Assembly (NCBI GenBank): GCA_030616165.1
Contig: JAUWXV010000238.1
Span: forward strand, 1-5,601
Source: a bacterium
GTDB lineage: Bacteria > SM23-31 > JAUVVT01
Direction: 5' to 3'
DNA: 5,601 bases
This document shows, in pieces, positions 1 through 5,601 of this stretch (position 1 is the first letter of the stretch; each line of letters starts with the position of its first letter). A program made the translations under genes and the position numbers. Below the pieces are notes generated by a model. That model searched no databases, was not told where the DNA came from, and saw only the letters and a program-made list of their open reading frames with translations.

Positions 1-389
1 AAGAAATAGAAAGATTGAAAGAAAAAAGAACTGAACTTATGTATTATCTTAATGCGGAAGGAATGAAAAAAGTGATGCTTGACTCTGACATAGCGATATC
101 TGCAGGAGGGCAGACATTATGTGAACTTGCGAAGGTCGGAGTTCCTACAATAGCAGTAGCAGTTGCGGATAATCAATTAAATCATGCACAGGGTTGGGAA
201 AAATCGGGATTTATTGAATATGCCGGGTGTTGTGAGTCTAAAAAACTATTAGAAAAGATTTTAAAATCCTTAAACAAATTATTAGATTATAATGTAAGGA
301 TAGAAAAAATAAAGATTGGAAGGTTTTTAACAAAAGACGATGGTGCTAACAATATTGTAGATTTTTTAATGAGTTATGTGCTGTATTAG
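1..389 (+). CDS. SpsG/PseG-like UDP-sugar hydrolase, C-terminal part (5' end outside window)
   Basis: This is the C-terminal part of a larger gene. The frame is open from the first full codon (base 3) and ends at TAG 387-389, so the TTG at 15 is probably an internal leucine and not a start. About 129 residues are visible, against roughly 270-340 for the family. Bases 99-116 encode SAGGQT, followed by an ELAxxGVPTI segment and then ADNQ, with its NQ at 171-176. This is the nucleotide-binding signature of the C-terminal domain of GT-B fold proteins such as PseG, SpsG and MurG. PseG-type enzymes remove UDP from a 2,4-diacetamido-trideoxyhexose in the cytoplasm, giving the free sugar used by the synthase encoded next. 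That neighbour and the SpsF-like gene at 4046 favour the SpsG/PseG reading over a glycosyltransferase. The N-terminal catalytic residues are outside the window, so the exact reaction stays open. Confidence 0.75.
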   Translation, partial: EIERLKEKRTELMYYLNAEGMKKVMLDSDIAISAGGQTLCELAKVGVPTIAVAVADNQLNHAQGWEKSGFIEYAGCCESKKLLEKILKSLNKLLDYNVRIEKIKIGRFLTKDDGANNIVDFLMSYVLY

Positions 390-457
390 TCATTGATTTA
401 TAGTTAAAAATATATTGAATTAAATGAACAATTGTAGTAAATTTAGCTATATTTAAA

Positions 458-463
458 AAGGAA
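458..463 (+). promoter_or_regulatory. Ribosome-binding site of the NeuB-family gene
   Basis: AAGGAA lies 9 bases upstream of ATG 473 and is preceded by further A residues. It supports that start. The 83-bp gap it lies in (390-472) is otherwise AT-rich with no recognisable element. Confidence 0.6.
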
Positions 464-472
464 TTAATAGAA

Positions 473-1540
473 ATGTCTCAATTGAAAAAGGTAAAAATTG
501 GGGATAGATTAGTTGATGATGGAGAGAAGTGTCTGATAATTGCAGAGGCAGGAAGTAATCATGACAGAAAATTTGAACAGGCTTTGAAACTAATAGATAT
601 TGCTGTAGAAGCGAAGGCAGATGCGATAAAATTTCAGTTATTCAGAGCCGAAAAGATGTATCCAAAAATTTTCAAAAAGGTTGATTATCTTGAAAAGTTA
701 GGAATTAAAAAATCTATATATGATATTATTAAAGAGATGGAAATGCCTTATGATTGGATACCTAAAATTTCTGAATATTGCAAAAAGAAAAATATAATTT
801 TTTTATCAACTCCATTTGATAAAAAAAGTGTTGATATATTGGACGAATATGTTCCTGCTTTTAAAGTGGCTTCATATGAATTAACACATATCCCTTTAAT
901 AACAAATATTGCTAAAAAGGGCAAGCCTATGATAATATCTACAGGAGCTTCAAACCTTGAGGAAATACGTGAAACAGTTGATGCTGTTTATAAAATAGGT
1001 AATAATGAAATATGTTTAATGCAGTGCACCGCCAAATATCCTGCTCCATTGGAGTCAATTAATCTGCGTGCGATTAATACATTAAAAAGAGAGTTCGGAG
1101 TACCAGTGGGATTATCCGATCATAGTCAGGAACCTTTATTAGCACCATGTTTAGCAGTTGCAATAGGTGCAAATTTGATTGAAAAGCATTTTACTATAAA
1201 TAAATATTTACCAGGTCCTGATCATTTATTTGCTCTTGAACCGAGTGAATTGAAAGAGATGGTTTCCGGAATAAGAAAAGCTGAAAATCTCCTCGGCAGC
1301 GGTGATAAAGTTCTTCAGGAAGTCGAACAAGAATTAGTGAAATATAGAAGAGCTGTTTTTACTATTAAAAATATAAAAGAAGGTGAAGTTTTATCGGAAA
1401 ATAACATAGCTATTTTAAGAAAACCGGGAACAGGTGAAAATTTTATATTTCCAAAAGAATATAAAAATATAATTGGTAAAAAGGTAATTAAGGATTTACA
1501 TGCAAATTATTGTTTAACTTTTGAAGATATTGAGTCTTAA
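473..1540 (+). CDS. NeuB/SpsE-family nonulosonic acid synthase with C-terminal SAF domain
   Basis: A cytoplasmic enzyme that condenses phosphoenolpyruvate with an N-acyl hexosamine to form a nine-carbon nonulosonic acid. The 355-residue length is normal for the family. The TIM-barrel domain (about 20-275) shows IIAEAGSNH (22-30), AIKFQ (51-55), STPFD (112-116), FKVAS (130-134), STGAS (156-160), CTAKYP (185-190), GLSDHS (213-218), IEKHF (236-240) and GPDH (248-251). His217 and His239 match the two metal-binding histidines of Neisseria NeuB. The SAF (antifreeze-like) domain covers about 293-350 and contains RKPGTG (316-321), whose arginine corresponds to the substrate-contacting arginine of that domain. 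The sequence does not decide between sialic, legionaminic and pseudaminic acid. The AEAGSNH and KFQLFRAEK stretches look less like typical PseI (AELSANH), which slightly disfavours pseudaminic acid. The ATG at 473 has a good ribosome-binding site. Confidence 0.92.
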   Translation: MSQLKKVKIGDRLVDDGEKCLIIAEAGSNHDRKFEQALKLIDIAVEAKADAIKFQLFRAEKMYPKIFKKVDYLEKLGIKKSIYDIIKEMEMPYDWIPKISEYCKKKNIIFLSTPFDKKSVDILDEYVPAFKVASYELTHIPLITNIAKKGKPMIISTGASNLEEIRETVDAVYKIGNNEICLMQCTAKYPAPLESINLRAINTLKREFGVPVGLSDHSQEPLLAPCLAVAIGANLIEKHFTINKYLPGPDHLFALEPSELKEMVSGIRKAENLLGSGDKVLQEVEQELVKYRRAVFTIKNIKEGEVLSENNIAILRKPGTGENFIFPKEYKNIIGKKVIKDLHANYCLTFEDIES

Positions 1541-1575
1541 AAATATATTAACAAAATTTAAATTAAGATTTTATA

Positions 1576-2361
1576 GTGGTTCAAAAAAAAATTAAAAAGA
1601 TTAAGGAATTTTGGGATGAGCAGGCTGAAAAGTATGGAGAAGAATATTTGGCTACAATTCCTGATAAAATATTAAAAGATTTAGAAATAAATAACATTTC
1701 AAAATATCTTGATTCAGGTAAATTAATTCTTGATGTAGGTTGTGGAAACGGTTTTTCTACTATTAAGTTTGCAGAGACTTATAAAAGTTGTTTTTTAGGG
1801 ATTGATTATTCTAAGGGTATGATAAAAAATGCAGTTAAAAATCTCAATAAAAAGAATGAAGATATAAAAGAGAGGCTGTTTTTTGTCATTGGGGATATTC
1901 TTGAATTGCCTTTTCCTGAAGAAAAATTTGATATTGTTATTTCTGATCGATGTCTTATCAATCTTGTAAATATTAAATACCAATTGAAGGCTATTGAAAA
2001 TATATGGAAAGCTCTAAAAAAAGGCGGAATATATGTAATGTGTGAAGATACACTTGAAGGCTTGAAAAAAATAAACGAATTGAGGAAAATGGTTGACCTT
2101 TATGAAATTCCAATGCGTTGGCATAACCTTTATCTTAGTGAGGGAAAAATTTTTAGTAATATTACTGATAAATTTTCACTTGAAGTTATTGATAATTTTG
2201 GAAGCTTATACTATATAGCTTCAAGAGTTTTTAATGGCAAACTGGCTAATATTGAAGGAAAAGAACCTGATTATCTTCATCCTATTAATGTAATAGCTGG
2301 AAAATTACCAAGTATTGGAGATTATTCACCATTAAAAATTTTCGTTTTAAAAAAAATTTAA
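1576..2361 (+). CDS. Class I SAM-dependent methyltransferase
   Basis: A 261-residue protein with a Rossmann-type methyltransferase core. Motif I, DVGCGNGFS (53-61), binds S-adenosylmethionine. GID (75-77) supplies the acidic residue expected to contact the ribose. GDILELPFPEEKFDIVISD (106-124) forms the next strand and loop, and GGIYVMCED (150-158) lies in the late core. The region after about 165 is variable and may hold the acceptor-binding part. The GTG at 1576 is the only usual start codon after the in-frame stop at 1564-1566, and the next methionine is at residue 82, beyond motif I. No Shine-Dalgarno sequence is evident, so the start is reasonable but not proven. The gene sits between the synthase and the formyltransferase, which suggests O- or N-methylation of the locus sugar or an acyl substituent on it. 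The acceptor cannot be read from the sequence. Confidence 0.85.
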   Translation: MVQKKIKKIKEFWDEQAEKYGEEYLATIPDKILKDLEINNISKYLDSGKLILDVGCGNGFSTIKFAETYKSCFLGIDYSKGMIKNAVKNLNKKNEDIKERLFFVIGDILELPFPEEKFDIVISDRCLINLVNIKYQLKAIENIWKALKKGGIYVMCEDTLEGLKKINELRKMVDLYEIPMRWHNLYLSEGKIFSNITDKFSLEVIDNFGSLYYIASRVFNGKLANIEGKEPDYLHPINVIAGKLPSIGDYSPLKIFVLKKI

Positions 2362-2375
2362 TATTGCAATAAATT

Positions 2376-3329
2376 ATGAAAAAAATAGGCTTTATAGGTG
2401 GAGTTGAAGTAAGCTGGTATTGTCTTGAGGCAATTTGTGTTTATGGCATAAAACCGGTTATTGTTTTCAGTTATGATGAGAGTTTAAAACATAGGTCTGG
2501 CTATAAGAGTTTTGATGACCTCGCATTAAAATATGGATTTGAAATTGTAAAGACAAGAGATATTAACAGTGAAGAAAATATTCAAATATTAAAAGAGAAA
2601 AGTCTTGATGTGTTGTTTGTCATAGGTTGGTCTCAGCTTGTAAAAAAGGAGATTCTTGATATTACTTCCATGGGGTGTATTGGGGTTCATCCTACAAAAC
2701 TTCCGGAAGGTAGGGGGAGAGCTCCAATACCCTGGACATTGATTAAAGGTTTGGAAAAAAGCGCCGTAACTATATTTTTTCTTGATGAGGGTGCAGATTC
2801 AGGTAATATTATTTTACAAAAGGATTTATATATTAGTATCCATGATGATGCCAAAAGTCTTTATAAAAAGGTGCTGGATATTCACATTGAATTGATAAAT
2901 GAGGTTTTACTAAAAATTTTAAATGATAATGTTAAATCTCAACCTCAAGATAATACACAAGCAACATATTGGAAAAAGAGAAAACCAGAAGATGGTATTA
3001 TTGAATGGAGTAAAAAAACAATTGAACTTTATAACTGGATTAGAGCCTTAACACATCCATATCCTGGCGCTTTTACTTTTTATAATGGTAAAAGGATTTA
3101 TATTTGGAAGGCAGAGGCAGTCAATGTTTCAAGAGATAATTTAGAAAAAGAACCTGGTAAGATTATTGGTAAAGTGATTGGGACATGTGAAGATAATAGT
3201 GGCATTATAGTCGCTACAACTGATGGTTTTTTAATTTTAAGAGTGGTGCAATTTGAAAGTGAGAATGAGATAAATCCTGTTAATTTAATAGAAACAGGTA
3301 GATTGAAAGTCGGTGAAAAGTTTAAATAA
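2376..3329 (+). CDS. Sugar N-formyltransferase-like protein (Fmt/ArnA-type fold)
   Basis: A 317-residue protein with the two-domain layout of folate-dependent formyltransferases. The N-terminal catalytic domain (about 1-185) begins with KKIGFIGG and carries GVHPTKLPEGRGRAPIPW (103-120) and DEGADSGNI (137-145). His105 and Asp141 fit the catalytic His and Asp of the family. The usual Asn two residues before the His is Gly103 here. The C-terminal domain (about 205-310) has the Formyl_trans_C pattern: PEDGIIEW, then WIRALTHPYPGAFTFYNGK. Such enzymes move a formyl group from N10-formyltetrahydrofolate to an amine. A housekeeping methionyl-tRNA formyltransferase is possible in principle, but the neighbours are all sugar genes and no peptide deformylase gene lies nearby, so a sugar-amine acceptor is inferred. 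It starts 14 bp after the methyltransferase and has no visible Shine-Dalgarno, which suggests co-transcription. Confidence 0.85.
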   Translation: MKKIGFIGGVEVSWYCLEAICVYGIKPVIVFSYDESLKHRSGYKSFDDLALKYGFEIVKTRDINSEENIQILKEKSLDVLFVIGWSQLVKKEILDITSMGCIGVHPTKLPEGRGRAPIPWTLIKGLEKSAVTIFFLDEGADSGNIILQKDLYISIHDDAKSLYKKVLDIHIELINEVLLKILNDNVKSQPQDNTQATYWKKRKPEDGIIEWSKKTIELYNWIRALTHPYPGAFTFYNGKRIYIWKAEAVNVSRDNLEKEPGKIIGKVIGTCEDNSGIIVATTDGFLILRVVQFESENEINPVNLIETGRLKVGEKFK

Positions 3330-3343
3330 ATTAAATATATAAT

Positions 3344-4036
3344 ATGAAAAACAGAGTATTAGTTGTTGCATCACATCCTGATGATGAGGTTTTAGGGTGT
3401 GGAGGAACAATTGCTAAACATATAATTGACAGGGATAAAGTTTTTGTGGTAATTTTGGGAGAAGGGATAACATCAAGAGATGAAGAAAGGGATGCTGAAA
3501 AGAGAAAAAGGGAGATGGAAACTCTTAGGAAACAAATTCATAAAGCAGGAAAGATTTTGAATGTTTCTGATATTTATACATATGATTATCCGGATAACCG
3601 CTTTGATACTGTTGCACTTCTTGATATTATAAAAACTATAGAAAAAGTGAAGGAAGAGGTTAAGCCTGATATAATTTATACACATCATTATGGAGATTTG
3701 AATATAGACCACAGGATAACATTTGATGCAGTTATGACCGCCGCAAGACCTGTTCAGGGTGAATCAGTAAAAGAGATATATTCATTTGAGATTCCTTCTT
3801 CAACAGAGTGGTATTTTTCTTCCCCAAAGAATTGTTTTATGCCGAATGTATTTATAGATATATCAGAAACTATTGAAAAAAAGTTGCAGGCGTTAAAAGA
3901 ATATAAAAGTGAAGTGCGCCAATTTCCGCATCCAAGATCGCCTGAGGCTGTTGAATCTATTGCTAAAAGACGGGGGAGCAATTCTGGTCTAAAATATGCC
4001 GAGGCTTTCTGTTTAGTCCGCTCAATAAGAGTGTGA
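3344..4036 (+). CDS. PIG-L/LmbE-family N-deacetylase
   Basis: A 230-residue protein of the zinc-dependent PIG-L family, whose members remove acetyl groups from N-acetylated sugars (as in GPI-anchor, mycothiol and bacillithiol synthesis). The hallmark HPDDE is at 11-15 inside VVASHPDDEVLGCGG, giving two metal ligands and the catalytic Asp. The second motif, HHYGDLNIDH (114-123), supplies the remaining metal-binding histidine. The C-terminus HPRSPEAVESIAKRRG (196-211) followed by GLKYAEAFCLVR (215-226) is typical of the bacterial LmbE-like branch. Length and motifs are complete, so activity is expected. It has no signal peptide or membrane segment and is therefore cytoplasmic. It follows the formyltransferase gene by 14 bp, and a free amine is what that enzyme would need. 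The substrate is inferred to be an N-acetylated intermediate or product of this locus. A thiol-biosynthesis role (BshB/MshB) is less likely in this context. Confidence 0.9.
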   Translation: MKNRVLVVASHPDDEVLGCGGTIAKHIIDRDKVFVVILGEGITSRDEERDAEKRKREMETLRKQIHKAGKILNVSDIYTYDYPDNRFDTVALLDIIKTIEKVKEEVKPDIIYTHHYGDLNIDHRITFDAVMTAARPVQGESVKEIYSFEIPSSTEWYFSSPKNCFMPNVFIDISETIEKKLQALKEYKSEVRQFPHPRSPEAVESIAKRRGSNSGLKYAEAFCLVRSIRV

Positions 4037-4045
4037 GCATTATAT

Positions 4046-4789
4046 ATGAAAATTGTATCCACAGTTGAAGCAAGAATGGGTTCATCGAGACTGCCCGGAA
4101 AGACCGTGATGGAGATACTTGATAAACCTATGCTTGAACTTTTAATAGAAAGACTCAAAAGGTCAAAATTAATAGATGAAATTGTTATTGCAACAACAAT
4201 TAATCCAAAAGATAATTTGATTGCTGAATTAGCTAAAAAAATTGGTGTTAAATGTTTCAGGGGAAGTGAGGAGGATGTTCTTGGTAGAGTTCTTAATGCC
4301 GCAAAAAGTGTAAATGCGGATATCATTGTAGAAATTACAGCAGACTGCCCTCTCATCGACCCGGATGTTGTGGATATGACTATTAGGGAATACTTGAATA
4401 ACGATTATGATTATGTGTGCAATATAAATGCCCCAGAAAGAACTCCAATTTTAAATTCAAATTTTCCATCAGGATTAGAAACACAGGTATTTTCTGTAAA
4501 AGTGCTGGAAGAAGTAGCACAATTAACCAATGATCCATCTGATAGGGAGCATGTTTCTATTTATATTTATATGCATCCAGATAAATTTAAGGTCTTTTGC
4601 ATTAAAGCGCCTGAAGAATTGAATTATCCGAATCTTTGGTTAACTGTTGATTATAAAGAGGATTTCGAAGTGATAAAGAAGATATATGAGTCTTTGTATC
4701 CAAAAAACCCGGAGTTTTCTTTCCTTGATGTTATAGAATTTTTAAAGAATGACCCGGTGTTGAAATTGAGGCTTGAGGGGAGAGATTGA
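4046..4789 (+). CDS. SpsF/NeuA-like CMP-sugar cytidylyltransferase
   Basis: A 247-residue nucleotidyltransferase with the GT-A type Rossmann fold of the SpsF (COG1861) branch. It is expected to use CTP to activate the nonulosonic acid as CMP-sugar in the cytoplasm. The N-terminal nucleotide-binding loop is EARMGSSRLPGK (8-19). Then come IVIATT (46-51), FRGSEEDVLGR (71-81), EITADCPLIDP (96-106), whose acidic residues probably bind metal, SDREHV (165-170) and LWLTVDYKEDFEVI (197-210). Length and motif order are those of a complete family member. SpsF genes occur beside NeuB-like spsE and PseG-like spsG in the Bacillus subtilis sps operon, and homologues of both are in this window. The ATG is 9 bp after the deacetylase stop with only a weak GTGAG upstream, so translational coupling is plausible. 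CMP transfer is assigned from family and context. Confidence 0.88.
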   Translation: MKIVSTVEARMGSSRLPGKTVMEILDKPMLELLIERLKRSKLIDEIVIATTINPKDNLIAELAKKIGVKCFRGSEEDVLGRVLNAAKSVNADIIVEITADCPLIDPDVVDMTIREYLNNDYDYVCNINAPERTPILNSNFPSGLETQVFSVKVLEEVAQLTNDPSDREHVSIYIYMHPDKFKVFCIKAPEELNYPNLWLTVDYKEDFEVIKKIYESLYPKNPEFSFLDVIEFLKNDPVLKLRLEGRD

Positions 4790-4853
4790 TTTTTCTTTTA
4801 ATAATATAAAAATTTTTTATAAATTTTTAATTTGGTCAAATTGCTTATTAGAT

Positions 4854-4858
4854 AAGGA
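4854..4858 (+). promoter_or_regulatory. Ribosome-binding site of the acetyltransferase gene
   Basis: AAGGA ends 9 bases before ATG 4868 and supports that start. The surrounding gap (4790-4867) is almost pure A/T, with a T-rich stretch just after the cytidylyltransferase stop. Confidence 0.55.
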
Positions 4859-4867
4859 TATGTAGAA

Positions 4868-5443
4868 ATGAATACAATAAAATATGATGTTTTTATAAAA
4901 GGTAAGCTGGTCGATTTGGTTTGCCTAAATGAGGAGGTAGTGGAAAGATCAAATTGGTATAATTGGTTTAATGATGAAGAAAATATGAAATTTATGCAGA
5001 AACATTACTTTCCAAATACGAAAACACAACAATTAAACTTTTATAGAAATGAAATTGAAAATAGTAAAACTAAATTGCAATTGGGAATCGTTCATAAAAA
5101 AGATAATAAATTAATCGGGACTATCTCGTTAAATTACATTGACTTTTTAAATAGAAAATGTGAAATATCAGGATTTATTGGAGAAAAAAAATATCAAAAT
5201 ATTAAACTTTTCATGGATGCAAACAAGATTATCATAAAGCATGCTTTTGAGAATCTGAATATGCATAAAATTTATGGAGGTACTATACTAAAAGAAATAT
5301 CATCGATGTATTGCAGAGTATTAGGATTTAAGGAAGAAGGTATAAAAAGAAGAGAAATTTATAAAAACGGTAAATATAATGATGTATATTTGATTGGGCT
5401 TATTAAGGAAGAATATTATGCAAAACTTCAAAAAAATACTTGA
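4868..5443 (+). CDS. GNAT-family N-acetyltransferase, RimJ/RimL or PseH-like
   Basis: A 191-residue protein of the GNAT fold. Visible landmarks are the N-terminal NWYNWFNDEENMKFMQ (29-44), KLIGTISL (81-88) as a central strand, GEKKYQ (105-110) before the acetyl-CoA loop, HAFENLNMHKIYGG (125-138), and the C-terminal YCRVLGFKEEGIKRR (148-162) with YKNGKYNDVYLIGL (165-178). The last segments are common in acetyltransferases of sugar and flagellar-glycosylation loci, where PseH acetylates the 4-amino group of a UDP-amino sugar. The loop after GEKKYQ reads NIKLFMDANK and lacks the glycines normally expected for acetyl-CoA pyrophosphate binding (Q/RxxGxG/A). The fold assignment is good, but the activity is less certain. 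The context suggests N- or O-acylation of the nonulosonic acid precursor. Its last 26 bases overlap the next gene. Confidence 0.8.
   Translation: MNTIKYDVFIKGKLVDLVCLNEEVVERSNWYNWFNDEENMKFMQKHYFPNTKTQQLNFYRNEIENSKTKLQLGIVHKKDNKLIGTISLNYIDFLNRKCEISGFIGEKKYQNIKLFMDANKIIIKHAFENLNMHKIYGGTILKEISSMYCRVLGFKEEGIKRREIYKNGKYNDVYLIGLIKEEYYAKLQKNT
5405..5412 (+). promoter_or_regulatory. Ribosome-binding site for the right-edge gene, inside the acetyltransferase gene
   Basis: AAGGAAGA ends 5 bases before ATG 5418, inside the coding sequence of the acetyltransferase. It is a main reason for calling the overlapping gene that follows. Confidence 0.6.
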
Positions 5444-5601
5444 ATTGGTCTATAAAAAATCCCCATTTCAAAAAAAGAAAATAGAAAAACATCTCTCAAA
5501 AAGAGATAAAAAGTATTTTCAAAATGCAGAGAAATTCTCAACTGAGTATGCTGGATATTTAGAAAATCAAAATATACCGTTAGATTATGCAGTAGACGCA
5601 T
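5418..5601 (+). CDS. Unidentified protein, N-terminal part (runs off right edge)
   Basis: The frame starts at ATG 5418 and stays open to the end of the window, giving 61 residues (MQNFKKILELVYKK at the start, IPLDYAVDA at the end). It overlaps the acetyltransferase gene by 26 bases in a different frame and has a strong ribosome-binding site, so it is probably a real, coupled gene of the same operon. The visible part is lysine-rich and polar, with no signal peptide, membrane segment or catalytic motif. The segment FSTEYAGYLENQNIPLDYAVDA loosely recalls the region before the SAM-binding core in some methyltransferases of glycan loci, but this is an impression from memory and should not be used as an assignment. 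Confidence 0.65.
   Translation, partial: MQNFKKILELVYKKSPFQKKKIEKHLSKRDKKYFQNAEKFSTEYAGYLENQNIPLDYAVDA

Noticed and set aside
415-443. Promoter-like pair TTGAAT (415-420) and TAAATT (438-443) with a 17-base spacer, upstream of the synthase gene
   Set aside because: Each box matches the sigma-70 consensus at only 4 of 6 positions, and such pairs arise often by chance in a sequence this AT-rich. A promoter in this gap is possible but not supported well enough to list.
1795-1983. A 62-codon minus-strand open frame
   Set aside because: It is fully opposite the methyltransferase core and has no motif.
2376-3329. Housekeeping methionyl-tRNA formyltransferase (fmt)
   Set aside because: The motif differs from Fmt at the catalytic Asn, all neighbours are sugar genes, and no peptide deformylase or other usual fmt neighbour is present.
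3473-3712. A 79-codon minus-strand open frame
   Set aside because: It is fully inside the deacetylase gene on the other strand, its Ile/Phe/Asn-rich translation is typical of antisense AT-rich sequence, and it has no motif.
3754-4356. A 200-codon open frame on the minus strand
   Set aside because: It lies opposite two well-supported genes (deacetylase and cytidylyltransferase), its translation shows no family motif, and its serine/isoleucine-rich composition is that of an antisense shadow.
4806-4820. A/T-only palindrome (ATAAAAA, T, TTTTTAT) after the cytidylyltransferase gene, considered as a terminator
   Set aside because: There are no G/C pairs in the stem, so it would not form a stable intrinsic terminator. 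Similar runs are frequent in this gap by composition alone.
1-5601. tRNA/rRNA genes, CRISPR arrays, insertion sequences, attachment sites, riboswitches
   Set aside because: Coding sequence fills nearly the whole window, the gaps are at most 83 bases and A/T-rich, and no transposase, integrase, regular direct repeat or conserved RNA fold was recognised.

Overview
The window is an AT-rich (roughly 30% G+C by eye), gene-dense bacterial segment with every recognisable gene on the + strand. It reads as the middle of a surface-glycan locus that makes and decorates a nonulosonic acid, i.e. a sialic-acid-like nine-carbon sugar of the legionaminic/pseudaminic type. Such sugars usually end up on flagellin, S-layer protein, O-antigen or capsule. 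The host cannot be named from this sequence. Low G+C, heavy use of AGA and ATA codons, and clear AAGGA ribosome-binding sites on some genes fit many AT-rich bacteria and do not identify a phylum.

Layout. The left edge (1-389) holds the C-terminal part of a SpsG/PseG-like protein (UDP-sugar hydrolase, GT-B fold). After an 83-bp AT-rich gap comes a NeuB/SpsE-family synthase (473-1540), which condenses phosphoenolpyruvate with a six-carbon amino sugar. Four closely packed genes follow: a class I SAM-dependent methyltransferase (1576-2361), a two-domain sugar N-formyltransferase-like protein (2376-3329), a PIG-L/LmbE-type deacetylase (3344-4036) and a SpsF-type CMP-sugar cytidylyltransferase (4046-4789). 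A 78-bp AT-rich gap separates these from a GNAT acetyltransferase (4868-5443). Its 3' end overlaps the start of an unidentified gene that runs off the right edge (5418-5601).

How the genes may work together. The backbone set (SpsG-, SpsE- and SpsF-like) would remove UDP from an amino-sugar precursor, extend it to a nine-carbon acid and activate it as a CMP-sugar. A deacetylase, a formyltransferase, a methyltransferase and an acetyltransferase sit among these genes and would set the acyl and methyl decoration. The most notable combination is deacetylase plus formyltransferase. Together they could replace an acetyl with a formyl group and yield an N-formylated nonulosonic acid. This is an inference from family membership and gene order.

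The early enzymes of a UDP-GlcNAc route (dehydratase, aminotransferase) and any transferase that attaches the sugar to its carrier are not in this window. No RNA genes, mobile elements, CRISPR arrays or long repeats were seen.
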